DNA from: Bacteroidota bacterium
Lineage (GTDB): Bacteria; Bacteroidota; Bacteroidia; Bacteroidales; VadinHA17
NCBI GenBank assembly: GCA_029564935.1
Contig: JAKQPD010000058.1
Location: 40,083-104,082, forward strand
DNA: 64,000 nucleotides
Reading direction: 5' to 3'
The translations under genes and the position numbers were made by a program. Shown here one piece after another: positions 31,523-40,833 of the stretch (position 1 is the first letter of the stretch; every line of letters begins with the position of its first letter). Below the pieces are notes generated by a model. The model was not told the DNA's origin and ran no database searches. It saw only the letters and a program-made list of their open reading frames with translations.

Positions 31523-32272
31523 CTATAAACCGAGAAACTGTATTGCCATGCCGGAAAGAAATATAACTGTACCTGCAATGACGTTGCTGTATTTTTCAAC
31601 AGGTTTAAGGTTTATCCTGCTAAATCCGAGCTTGAAGACCAGTACCACCGACATCATTGTTGCAATTGTCACTGCCGAGAAAAGTACTGAGACCAGAACA
31701 GCGCCGCCTATATTGCTTTGGGCGGCAGGGTACATAAGTATCGGGATAAGCGGTTCGCACGGGCCAAAGATAAAAATGAGGAACAGTATCCAGGGCGTTG
31801 TTTTAACTACATCAGTATCATGTACATGAAGATGTTCCCTGTGGTGGTCGTGTTCATGTGAATGTTTTTCGCCTCCGGGATGAAAATGAGAGTGACTGTG
31901 CTTTTTATTTCGTATCAGGTTCCTTATGCTGATTATCATATAAACAAGTCCGAATGCAATAAACAGCCATGCAGCTATGTTACCTCGAAACGATTCTGTA
32001 TCAACCAGCTTATTCAGTGAAATACCTACAGCGATACCAATGAGACCAAGAATAACCGAGCTTAAGACATGACCAAGGCCGCAAATGAATGTAATGAACA
32101 TTGTTTTCCTCAGGGTCCACTTTTTTGCTTCGCTCAACACTATGAACGGCAGATAATGATCAGGACCAAGGATAGTATGAAAAAATCCTATTGAGATGGC
32201 TGTAACGGAAAGCAGTGCTATCGAATCATTCATATTATTCCGGTTAGTTGTATTTCCCCTCGTATTCTGCAA
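31523..32272 (-). CDS. UreH/SafE-like or nickel/cobalt-exporter-like membrane transporter with His-rich loop
   Basis: GFFHTILGPDHYLPFIVLSEAKKW; HSHSHFHPGGEKHSHEHDHHREHLHVHD. Confidence 0.8.
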   Translation of the reverse strand: MQNTRGNTTNRNNMNDSIALLSVTAISIGFFHTILGPDHYLPFIVLSEAKKWTLRKTMFITFICGLGHVLSSVILGLIGIAVGISLNKLVDTESFRGNIAAWLFIAFGLVYMIISIRNLIRNKKHSHSHFHPGGEKHSHEHDHHREHLHVHDTDVVKTTPWILFLIFIFGPCEPLIPILMYPAAQSNIGGAVLVSVLFSAVTIATMMSVVLVFKLGFSRINLKPVEKYSNVIAGTVIFLSGMAIQFLGL

Positions 32273-32465
32273 ATATCTATAAAAACATCAATTATTCATT
32301 ATCCGGTAATGAATTATTAACATTTTTTAGTTACATGGTCAGATTTAAAAAAGTCCCGGGAACTTAAGTCTGGCCATTTTTAGTAAGCCCCCTTGGGGAT
32401 TGGCGTCAACCTTAGGAATATTTTAATCATATAAACAACTGTAATTATCTGGGGCTTAACTAAAT

Positions 32466-32682
32466 AAGTTTCCCCTACTTTTAAAGGAGGGGTGGCCGGG
32501 ATTGCTGATTTTGATATGATTACAATCGTGCTTTCCCGGCGGGGGTGGTTAATGCGGACTTACTAAAAGTGAACTTATTGCTCAGAATTTAATAAACCAC
32601 CCCGGCCAGACAATTAAACTTCTGCAAGTCCGACGATTTCTTCGTCTGGCCACCCCTCCTTGAAAAAAGGAGGGGAAACTTA
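32466..32682. repeat. Composite palindromic intergenic element (nested inverted repeats)
   Basis: aagtttcccctacttttaaaggaggggtggccggg (32466-32500) versus ggccacccctccttgaaaaaaggaggggaaactt (to about 32682); inner arms gggggtggtt / aaccaccccggcc. Confidence 0.8.
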
Positions 32683-32788
32683 TATTATTATAATTCTGCT
32701 AATTAATCTTTTTTCTGGTCCTTAGGTTGGCGGCTATGCTTCCCGGAGGATTTAGGAGTAAAATGATGCCAGTATGATCTTAACACAG

Positions 32789-33967
32789 TTACTTTCCCTG
32801 AGGGATAATTTCGTGAAATCCTTCGTTCTGTCCTGAGAGAAGGGATCTTGCACTTTTAATGAATTTCATCATCCTCAGGTAGTCATTCTTATCTGTAAAG
32901 AATTCCGGTTTATTCTCGAATCCTGCACAGGGAAGTATATAAAATCTCATTCTTCCGTTTTCGACAGGGGTGTATACCCATGTCAGATAGTAGCCGGCGT
33001 CAGATATCACAACAGAACTGTCGGTTTTTGTAAGTTCGATCTTAACCATTGAACCGCCGTCGGTCCCTGGTTTACGCTGGTTTGAAATGAAATTTCCCAG
33101 GGAATATGTAACAGCTTTGTTTTTAAACACAGGATTGTCTTTCTGCCATATCATTTTCTGGATCACATGGGGGTGTGATCCGATAATAATATCAACTCCT
33201 TTGTAGAAGAAGTAATTAGCCAGTAATATCTGGTTCTCCGAAGGGATTGTATCATATTCTGTTCCCCAGTGAAGGGCAAGGATGAGGACATCGGGTTTTA
33301 ATTCTTTAGCTTTCATAATGTCCTCAGTGATCTTTTCTTTATCCAGCATGTTTACAATAACAGGGGGAGGTACTGTTATGCCGTTTGTTCCGTAGGTATA
33401 ATTGAGGAAGGCAACAGAAATGCCGTTCCGGTTAACGACAAGGGGCTGAAGGGTGTCTCTTGATGTTTTATTCCTGAATGTTCCCGTATGGGGTATTCCG
33501 ATACTGTCGAGCCTGTCAAGGGTGCTGATGATACCGGATTTTCCACGGTCGGCTGAATGGTTATTTGCGGTGAAAAGGCAGTCTATTCCTGCCTCAGTAC
33601 ATGCTGCTGCAAGTGCAGAAGGGGAGCTGAACTGAGGATATCCTTTATAGGGCGGACCTGCAAGGGTGACTTCCAGATTGGATGCCGAGAAATCGCTGGA
33701 ATCGATAAGGGGTTTAACATGCATGAACACTTCCCTGTAATCATAAGTTCCTGTGCCGGGTATCGCGGCAGCATTGATCTGTGAATCGTGTCCCATTATG
33801 TCGCCCATGAACAGAAGAGATACCTTTTGTACTGATGGAAGAGTATCCTGACCCTGCATTATTGGTGAAATGCACAGGAACAGAAAGAGGGCTGCCGGTC
33901 CCTTCAGATTTTTATTCCGCGGATCAGCCATGTTAAACCGCTGTATTATTGATTTTATAACTGACAT
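32789..33967 (-). CDS. CapA family protein (poly-gamma-glutamate synthesis/metallophosphatase-like)
   Basis: LLFMGDIMGHDSQINAA, NNHSADRGKSG, DIIIGSHPHVIQ. Confidence 0.92.
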   Translation of the reverse strand: MSVIKSIIQRFNMADPRNKNLKGPAALFLFLCISPIMQGQDTLPSVQKVSLLFMGDIMGHDSQINAAAIPGTGTYDYREVFMHVKPLIDSSDFSASNLEVTLAGPPYKGYPQFSSPSALAAACTEAGIDCLFTANNHSADRGKSGIISTLDRLDSIGIPHTGTFRNKTSRDTLQPLVVNRNGISVAFLNYTYGTNGITVPPPVIVNMLDKEKITEDIMKAKELKPDVLILALHWGTEYDTIPSENQILLANYFFYKGVDIIIGSHPHVIQKMIWQKDNPVFKNKAVTYSLGNFISNQRKPGTDGGSMVKIELTKTDSSVVISDAGYYLTWVYTPVENGRMRFYILPCAGFENKPEFFTDKNDYLRMMKFIKSARSLLSGQNEGFHEIIPQGK

Positions 33968-34043
33968 TTCCGCCTCAAAGATAAATTATTTATAACTTTG
34001 ATGTCCTTTTTGCATTTTAATTACACTTAATTGCAGGGCTGTG

Positions 34044-35990
34044 ATGAAAAACGGTGAAATTAATCGTGGAATAAGGAATCTGTCAGTTGCCGGTGCACTT
34101 GCTACCCTGGGGATAATTTTCGGTTCCCTCGGGACGAGCCCCCTGTATACAGTCAGGGCCATAATTAACAACACGCCGGGAAACCTGAACGAGTTGCTGA
34201 TCTTTGGAGGATTGTCGTGCATCTTCTGGACTCTGACTCTCTCTGCAACTGTCAAGTATGTACTGATCGCGCTAAAATCTGATAACAACGGCGAGGGCGG
34301 CATTTTTACACTCTTCTCCCTTATAAAAAGCAAGGGTTCCTGGGTCGCGCTTCTTACGATGATCGGGGGAGCTGCTTTCCTTGCCGACGGGATCATTACA
34401 CCCGCAATCACACTGACATCATCGATAGAAGGTTTCAGGCTTTCATTCCCGGCAATACCTGTAATTCCCGTTGTCCTGCTTATAATTGGCCTTCTTTTCT
34501 TTGTCCAGCAGTTCGGGGCAAACATCCTCGGGAGAGCCCTCGGCCCGGTAATGGCGATATGGTTCATCTTAATTGCTGCAGTGGGATTAATACAGATAAT
34601 AAGCTATCCGGACATTTTAAAAGCACTTAATCCTGTTTATGCTTACCGGTTTGTAAATGAGTATCCGGGCGGATTCATGCTTCTCGGTGCGGTCTTCCTG
34701 TCAATTACGGGCGCCGAAATGATTTATGCCGGTATGGGCTCAAGCGGTGTAAAAAACATCAGAATATCGTGGGCTTTCGTCAAAACTGCTCTTATACTTA
34801 ACTATTTCGGACAGGGTGCATGGGTTATGATGAATATACGGTCTGTATCTGATATGAATCCCTTCTTTGCTATCATGCCGTCATGGTTCCTTATACCGGG
34901 GATAATTATTGCGGTTGCGGCATCATTTATTGCAAGCCAGTCGATAATAACCGGATCATTCAACCTGTTCGGGGAGGCGGTCACGCTTAATTTATGGCCG
35001 AAGATAAGGTTACTTCATCCCACAGCCATGAGGGAGAACATCTATCTCCCATTTGTAAACTGGTTCCTTTGGGTAGCATGCAGCCTTACAGTCCTCCTGT
35101 TTAAAGAATCTTCAGAGATGACAATGGCATACGGACTTGCCATAAACTTAACTGAGCTTGTAACAACCTTGTTACTTGCATATTATCTCCTGCAGAAAGG
35201 ACTTAATCACCGTCTGGTCCTGCTGCTTTTGATTGCCTATCTGTTTATCGAGGGCAGCTTCCTTATAGCCAATCTGAACAAATTCAGATCGGGAGGTTGG
35301 TTCACTCTACTGATATCCACAGTCTTTTTCCTTGTTATGTTTGGCTGGTATTTCGGAAGGAAATTAAAGAACCGATATATAACTTTTGCCGACCTCGATA
35401 AGTACCTCGATGTGTTCACCGACCTCAGTAAAGATGAATCTGTGCCTTTGTTTGCGACACACCTTGTTTATATTATACGGGCAAACAGGGTCGACCAGGT
35501 TGAATCCAAAGTTATTTATTCAATCTTCCATAAACAGCCCAAACGTGCAAAGACCTACTGGTTCCTTCATGTCGACAGGGTCGATGAGCCAAACAGATTT
35601 GATTATACTGTAAAGCAGATCATCCCGGGTATCCTTATCAGGGTCGATTTCAGGATAGGATTTAAGGTTGATCCGAAGATTAATCTGTATTTCAGGGAGG
35701 TTCTTGAAGATATGGTGAAAGCGGGAGAGATAAACCTCGACAGCAGTTATGAATCCCTGAGAAAGCACGGTTTTCAGAGTGATTTCAAATTCATCCTTAT
35801 TGACAGGATCATGCTCCGGGATGTAAAACTTTCAGGCTATGAGAATTTTGTTCTTACATTACATCTAATTGTCAGACAGGTAGGACAGCCTGATGAAAAG
35901 GCACTTCATCTCGATTCGACCAGCACCATTGTTGAAAAAGTACCCATAATAATTGATCAGCCGGTCTCAAAAAGGATCCTGAGGGTGTGA
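34044..35990 (+). CDS. kup: KUP/HAK/KT family potassium transporter
   Basis: ALATLGIIFGSLGTSPLYTVRAI, DNNGEGGIFTLFSLI. Confidence 0.94.
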   Translation: MKNGEINRGIRNLSVAGALATLGIIFGSLGTSPLYTVRAIINNTPGNLNELLIFGGLSCIFWTLTLSATVKYVLIALKSDNNGEGGIFTLFSLIKSKGSWVALLTMIGGAAFLADGIITPAITLTSSIEGFRLSFPAIPVIPVVLLIIGLLFFVQQFGANILGRALGPVMAIWFILIAAVGLIQIISYPDILKALNPVYAYRFVNEYPGGFMLLGAVFLSITGAEMIYAGMGSSGVKNIRISWAFVKTALILNYFGQGAWVMMNIRSVSDMNPFFAIMPSWFLIPGIIIAVAASFIASQSIITGSFNLFGEAVTLNLWPKIRLLHPTAMRENIYLPFVNWFLWVACSLTVLLFKESSEMTMAYGLAINLTELVTTLLLAYYLLQKGLNHRLVLLLLIAYLFIEGSFLIANLNKFRSGGWFTLLISTVFFLVMFGWYFGRKLKNRYITFADLDKYLDVFTDLSKDESVPLFATHLVYIIRANRVDQVESKVIYSIFHKQPKRAKTYWFLHVDRVDEPNRFDYTVKQIIPGILIRVDFRIGFKVDPKINLYFREVLEDMVKAGEINLDSSYESLRKHGFQSDFKFILIDRIMLRDVKLSGYENFVLTLHLIVRQVGQPDEKALHLDSTSTIVEKVPIIIDQPVSKRILRV

Positions 35991-36097
35991 TCGCCTTTAA
36001 TTTCCTCCTTTAATCATTACCGGTTTTAATTCCGGAATAAATTGTTTTATTTTGGGAAAATGAATTACCGATAACAAAATAACCAATAATATTATCT

Positions 36098-37948
36098 ATG
36101 AAACAATTATTATTTGCAGCAGTATTCCTGTCAGTTTTTGCCGGAACAACCCGGTCTCAGGTTTCCGCCTGGAAACCGGCCGGTGACAGGATCACAACAG
36201 TATGGTCGGCAAATGTAAATCCTCTTAATCCGCTTCCCGAATATCCTCGTCCCCAGATGGTGCGAAACAGCTGGAAGAACCTTAACGGATTGTGGGACTA
36301 TGCAATTACAGGCAGCGAAAGCGCCAGACCTTCGTCCTTTGACGGAAAAATACTTGTGCCATTTGCCATAGAGTCCGCATTGTCGGGAGTGGGTAAACCT
36401 GTGGGTCCCGATAATATATTATGGTACAGGACCAGATTTACAATCCCTAAGGATTTCAGGAAAAAGACAATTTTACTTCATTTCGGGGCTGTTGACTGGA
36501 AATCGGAAATTTTCGTGAATGGTGTGTCTGCAGGCACTCATCAGGGGGGATATGATCCCTTCACCTTCGATATAACAACCTTTGTTAAGGGCAGTGGCTC
36601 ACAGGTTCTTGAACTTAAGGTCACCGATCCGGTAGACAAAGGTGTACAGCCAAGGGGAAAGCAGGTCATCAAACCAAGCGGAATCTGGTACACTTCAGTA
36701 ACAGGTATATGGCAGACCGTATGGATTGAAGCCGTTCCAAAAACATATATTGTATCAACGAAACAGGTACCTGATATTGATAAAGGAATCCTAAAACTCG
36801 ATGTAAATGTTCAGAATGCCCAACCGGGTGATATTGTAAGTGTTTCAGCATGGGACGGAACCGTTAAGGTTTCCGGAACCGAGGCAGCACCGGGAACACA
36901 GATAGAGCTTCCGGTAAAGAACGCAAAACTATGGTCACCGGATAACCCCTTCCTGTATGATTTGAAGATCGCAATAATGCGAAAGGGTAAGGTTGCAGAT
37001 GAGGTAAAAAGTTATTTTGCTATGAGAAAGATCTCCCTGAAACCTGATGCAAATGGTTTCCTGAGGATGATGCTTAACAATGAATTCGTTTTTCAATATG
37101 GACCTCTTGACCAGGGCTGGTGGCCCGACGGACTCTATACAGCCCCGACCGATGAAGCTCTGCTGTTTGATATAGTTAAGACGAAAGAGATGGGATTCAA
37201 TACTATACGTAAACATGTAAAGTCAGAGCCGGCACGGTGGTACTATCACTGCGACAAGACAGGAATGCTGGTCTGGCAGGATATGCCAAGCGGCGATTTG
37301 GGCGGCGGACAATGGAATACTCGTCCGGGTATGGAAGGTGGTTCTGATAAGACAAGAACACAGGAATCCGAGAAGATCTACCGTACCGAATGGAATGCGA
37401 TTATAGATTATCTCTTCAACTTCCCATGTATTGTGGTATGGGTACCATTCAATGAAGCCTGGGGACAGTTCAAAACTGTTGAGATTACCACCTGGACAAT
37501 GCAGAAAGATCCCTCACGGCTCGTAAACAGCGCCAGCGGAGGGAACTTCCATGAGACAGGCCATATACTTGATCTCCATAATTATCCGGGACCTGTTATG
37601 GCAAAACCGGAAATTTTCGGTACCAAACAGGCTATTGTTCTGGGAGAATTCGGGGGACTGGGGCTTCCTCTTGAGAATCATACCTGGCTCGATAAGAATA
37701 ACTGGGGCTACAGGACCTTCCAGAACGCCGATACCCTCTTCAAAACATATTCAGGATATCTTGACCAGATAGCACCTTTCATTAACAGGGCACTTTCGGC
37801 TGCCATCTATACCCAGACCACTGATGTGGAAATTGAAACTAACGGACTGATGACCTATGACAGGAAAGTCATAAAGGTACCGGAACAGAAACTTAAAGCC
37901 GCTGCACAGAAACTCTATAATGCGGCAAAAACTGTGAAATTCAGATAG
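36098..37948 (+). CDS. Glycoside hydrolase family 2 (beta-galactosidase/glucuronidase-like)
   Basis: Signal peptide; VRNSWKNLNGLWDYAI; HFGAVDWKSEIFVNGVSAGTHQGGYDPF; VWVPFNEAWGQ. Confidence 0.92.
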   Translation: MKQLLFAAVFLSVFAGTTRSQVSAWKPAGDRITTVWSANVNPLNPLPEYPRPQMVRNSWKNLNGLWDYAITGSESARPSSFDGKILVPFAIESALSGVGKPVGPDNILWYRTRFTIPKDFRKKTILLHFGAVDWKSEIFVNGVSAGTHQGGYDPFTFDITTFVKGSGSQVLELKVTDPVDKGVQPRGKQVIKPSGIWYTSVTGIWQTVWIEAVPKTYIVSTKQVPDIDKGILKLDVNVQNAQPGDIVSVSAWDGTVKVSGTEAAPGTQIELPVKNAKLWSPDNPFLYDLKIAIMRKGKVADEVKSYFAMRKISLKPDANGFLRMMLNNEFVFQYGPLDQGWWPDGLYTAPTDEALLFDIVKTKEMGFNTIRKHVKSEPARWYYHCDKTGMLVWQDMPSGDLGGGQWNTRPGMEGGSDKTRTQESEKIYRTEWNAIIDYLFNFPCIVVWVPFNEAWGQFKTVEITTWTMQKDPSRLVNSASGGNFHETGHILDLHNYPGPVMAKPEIFGTKQAIVLGEFGGLGLPLENHTWLDKNNWGYRTFQNADTLFKTYSGYLDQIAPFINRALSAAIYTQTTDVEIETNGLMTYDRKVIKVPEQKLKAAAQKLYNAAKTVKFR

Positions 37949-37962
37949 AGAGTAGGGTGAAA

Positions 37963-38038
37963 TTGCTTGTTGCTGGTTGCTTGTTGCTGGTTACTGGTTG
38001 CTGGTTAACGGAACCTGAAACCTGAACCCTGAAACCCT
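37963..38038. repeat. 7-bp drifting repeat (ttgcttg/ttgctgg ... aacctga/accctga)
   Basis: Direct reading, about 10 units; follows GH2 stop. Confidence 0.93.
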
Positions 38039-38064
38039 GAAACACTTAACTTACTCTTTTTCAT

Positions 38065-40050
38065 ATGAGAAAAATTTTAAAATCCGGACTGATCCTGCTC
38101 CCGGCTTTTGTCTTCCTCACCGGCGTCATTGGACAGCAGGTGGGTGAAGTATCGGTTATCCTCAACAAGCCGGTGGCAGAGGTGCAACCGACAATGTGGG
38201 GAGTATTCTTTGAAGACATCAATTTTGCTGCCGACGGAGGTATTTATGCCGAACTTGTCAAGAACAGGTCTTTCGAGTTTACCTATCCCCTGACGGGATG
38301 GAGGCAGGATCGCGATAACGGAAGGGGCAGGCTCGTGCCTTCTTTTTATTCCCCTGCCAGGCCTTCCAATCCTCATTATGTATCGGTGGTGGTTGATCCC
38401 GGGAAAGGAACATTCGGTCTTATAAACGAAGGATTCCGCGGAATGGGTATTAAAAAGGATAATCAGTATAACTTTTCTGTCTTTGCGAAACTTACATCCG
38501 GTTCGGGACTTAAGATGAATATTGAGCTTCTTGATCAGAATGGCGATGTGATCGGGGGTACCATGATAGAGGGTTTTTCAGGATCGTGGAAAAAGTTCGA
38601 TACAGCTTTTACAGCAACCCGCACAGAATCAAGGGCAACCCTGCGGCTGGTAATCACCGGAAAGGGTACAATTGATATCGATATGGTTTCCCTTTTTCCC
38701 TCCGATACCTGGAAAGACCGGACCGGAGGTCTCAGAAAGGATATTGTCGAAATGATTGCCGCCCTGAAACCGGGATTTGTCAGATTCCCCGGCGGTTGTA
38801 TAGTTGAAGGAAGAACTATTGAAAACCGTTACCAGTGGAAGAATACTGTCGGTCCGGTTGAGGAGAGATCAATGATAATCAACCGGTGGAACATGGAAAT
38901 GAGGAACCGGCAGGCACCAGACTATTTTCAGAGCTTCGGACTGGGATTTTATGAATATTTCCTGCTTTCGGAAGATATTGGGGCAGAACCGCTTCCTATA
39001 CTTAATTGCGGAATGTCATGCCAGTACAATGCCGCAGAGGTTGTTCCCCTGGATGAACTCGATCCCTATATCCAGGATGCACTTGACCTTATCGAATTTG
39101 CAAACGGAGCACCGACAACCCGCTGGGGTGGATTGAGAGCTTCAATGGGCCATCCCGGACCTTTCAACCTGAAATATGTGGGTATTGGCAATGAACAATG
39201 GGACGAGCAGTATATTGAGCGGTACAGGGAGTTTGAAAAAGTACTGAACCAGAAGCATCCTGAGATCAGGATCGTTTCGGGATCAGGACCTTCTGCATCG
39301 GGTGTTTATTTCGACTATGCATGGGCAGAACTTAAGAAGCTGAATCCTGCCCTTATAGATGAGCATTATTATATGCCCCCGGAATGGTTCCAGAGCAACG
39401 CTTCACGATATGATAATTATGACAGGAAGGGTATCAAAGTTTTTGCAGGTGAATATGCAGCACACGGGAAGGACGCAGAAGCACCCGAATCGAGAAATAC
39501 CTGGTTAAGTGCACTTTCTGAGGCTGCTTTCATGACAGGACTTGAAAGGAATGCTGAAGTCGTACACATGGCTTCGTATGCACCCCTGCTGGCGCACATC
39601 GATGCCTGGCAGTGGCGCCCCGACCTGATATGGTTTGATAATCTTAAGACTTTCGGGACACCAAACTATTATGTCCAGAAAATGTTTTCCACACACAGGG
39701 GAACAAATGTAATTCCTGTTCTTCAGTCAGGTAAACCGCTTGCCGGTGCTGACAGTCTTTATGCCAGCGGAACAATAGAAAAAAACTCTTCCGGGGTGTA
39801 TATCAAGCTTATCAATACTTCTTCAAAGGTAAAACCGGTACTGTTAAATATTACAGGAGCTTCACTGGAGAAGACCGGGGAGATTTCCGTTCTAAGAGCA
39901 GGCGGATTGTATGATTATAATTCTGCTTCAGATCCTGAGCATATATTCCCTTCCACTGATTCACTGGCATTAACAGGAGGGAAGCTGAATCTGAAGCTTG
40001 AACCTCATTCTGCGAATGTTGTTATCCTTAAGTATAAGCGGCTGAAGTGA
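38065..40050 (+). CDS. GH51-type alpha-L-arabinofuranosidase
   Basis: WGVFFEDINFAADGGIYAELVKNRSFEF; RFPGGCIVEG; GIGNEQWDEQY. Confidence 0.94.
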   Translation: MRKILKSGLILLPAFVFLTGVIGQQVGEVSVILNKPVAEVQPTMWGVFFEDINFAADGGIYAELVKNRSFEFTYPLTGWRQDRDNGRGRLVPSFYSPARPSNPHYVSVVVDPGKGTFGLINEGFRGMGIKKDNQYNFSVFAKLTSGSGLKMNIELLDQNGDVIGGTMIEGFSGSWKKFDTAFTATRTESRATLRLVITGKGTIDIDMVSLFPSDTWKDRTGGLRKDIVEMIAALKPGFVRFPGGCIVEGRTIENRYQWKNTVGPVEERSMIINRWNMEMRNRQAPDYFQSFGLGFYEYFLLSEDIGAEPLPILNCGMSCQYNAAEVVPLDELDPYIQDALDLIEFANGAPTTRWGGLRASMGHPGPFNLKYVGIGNEQWDEQYIERYREFEKVLNQKHPEIRIVSGSGPSASGVYFDYAWAELKKLNPALIDEHYYMPPEWFQSNASRYDNYDRKGIKVFAGEYAAHGKDAEAPESRNTWLSALSEAAFMTGLERNAEVVHMASYAPLLAHIDAWQWRPDLIWFDNLKTFGTPNYYVQKMFSTHRGTNVIPVLQSGKPLAGADSLYASGTIEKNSSGVYIKLINTSSKVKPVLLNITGASLEKTGEISVLRAGGLYDYNSASDPEHIFPSTDSLALTGGKLNLKLEPHSANVVILKYKRLK

Positions 40051-40075
40051 AAGATAACACAATATTGTTATCTTT
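40050..40075. promoter_or_regulatory. Inverted repeat aaagataaca-caatat-tgttatcttt overlapping a TATCTTTG -7-like box before the DedA gene
   Basis: Perfect 10-bp arms; TAnnTTTG at 40069-40076. Confidence 0.55.
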
Positions 40076-40098
40076 GTGCTCTTCAATAAGAGTCTGAT

Positions 40099-40719
40099 AT
40101 GGAGATAATTCAGTCAGTGATTGACTGGTACATGGTCAATCTCAATTACTTTACCATAGGTTTGCTGATGGCGATCGAGAGTTCATTTATTCCGTTCCCG
40201 TCTGAGGTTGTTATCCCTTTTGCAGCCTACAAGGCAGCACAGGGAGGCCTTAATGTTTTTGGTGTTGTTATTGCAGGGACAACCGGTGCGATCATCGGAG
40301 CTTTGTTCAATTATTATCTTTCCTTGTATCTTGGAAGACCCCTGGTCTACAAACTGGCTGATTCCAGGATCGGAAAGTTGCTTCTTCTGTCGAAAGAAAA
40401 GGTTCAGCATGCAGAGGATTATTTTGTAAAAAACGGCAATGCCTCAACATTCATCGGGCGGCTCGTTCCTGCTGTACGACAGCTTATTTCGATCCCTGCC
40501 GGGCTTGCAAGGATGAACATGCGCAATTTTATTATCTATACTACCGCCGGAGCCGGATTATGGAATATCATTCTGGCGCTTATCGGATATTTTATTTACG
40601 ACATCAGAGAAAAAATATTCCCTTACATTGAGTATATACTCTATTTCCTGGGTGCTGCATTTGTGATCTATCTGGTGTTCCAGGCCCTGAAGAACAGGAA
40701 AGCAAAAAAGAACGAATAA
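40099..40719 (+). CDS. DedA family membrane protein
   Basis: AIESSFIPFPSEVVIPFAAY, FIGRLVPAVRQLISIPAGLARM. Confidence 0.95.
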   Translation: MEIIQSVIDWYMVNLNYFTIGLLMAIESSFIPFPSEVVIPFAAYKAAQGGLNVFGVVIAGTTGAIIGALFNYYLSLYLGRPLVYKLADSRIGKLLLLSKEKVQHAEDYFVKNGNASTFIGRLVPAVRQLISIPAGLARMNMRNFIIYTTAGAGLWNIILALIGYFIYDIREKIFPYIEYILYFLGAAFVIYLVFQALKNRKAKKNE

Positions 40720-40730
40720 ACAAAATTAAT

Positions 40731-40790
40731 ATCTACGTATTATAATACGTATTATAATACGTTTTTTAATACGTATTATAATACGTAGAT
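40731..40790. repeat. Interlocked palindromes: three copies of 16-bp ACGTATTATAATACGT in a 24-bp-stem inverted repeat
   Basis: Copies at 40735-40750, 40747-40762, 40771-40786; outer arms 40731-40754 / 40767-40790. Confidence 0.97.
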
Positions 40791-40833
40791 ATCTGGGTTC
40801 TTAATTCTGGCAGATGAGCTTCCCGGGAGTATC

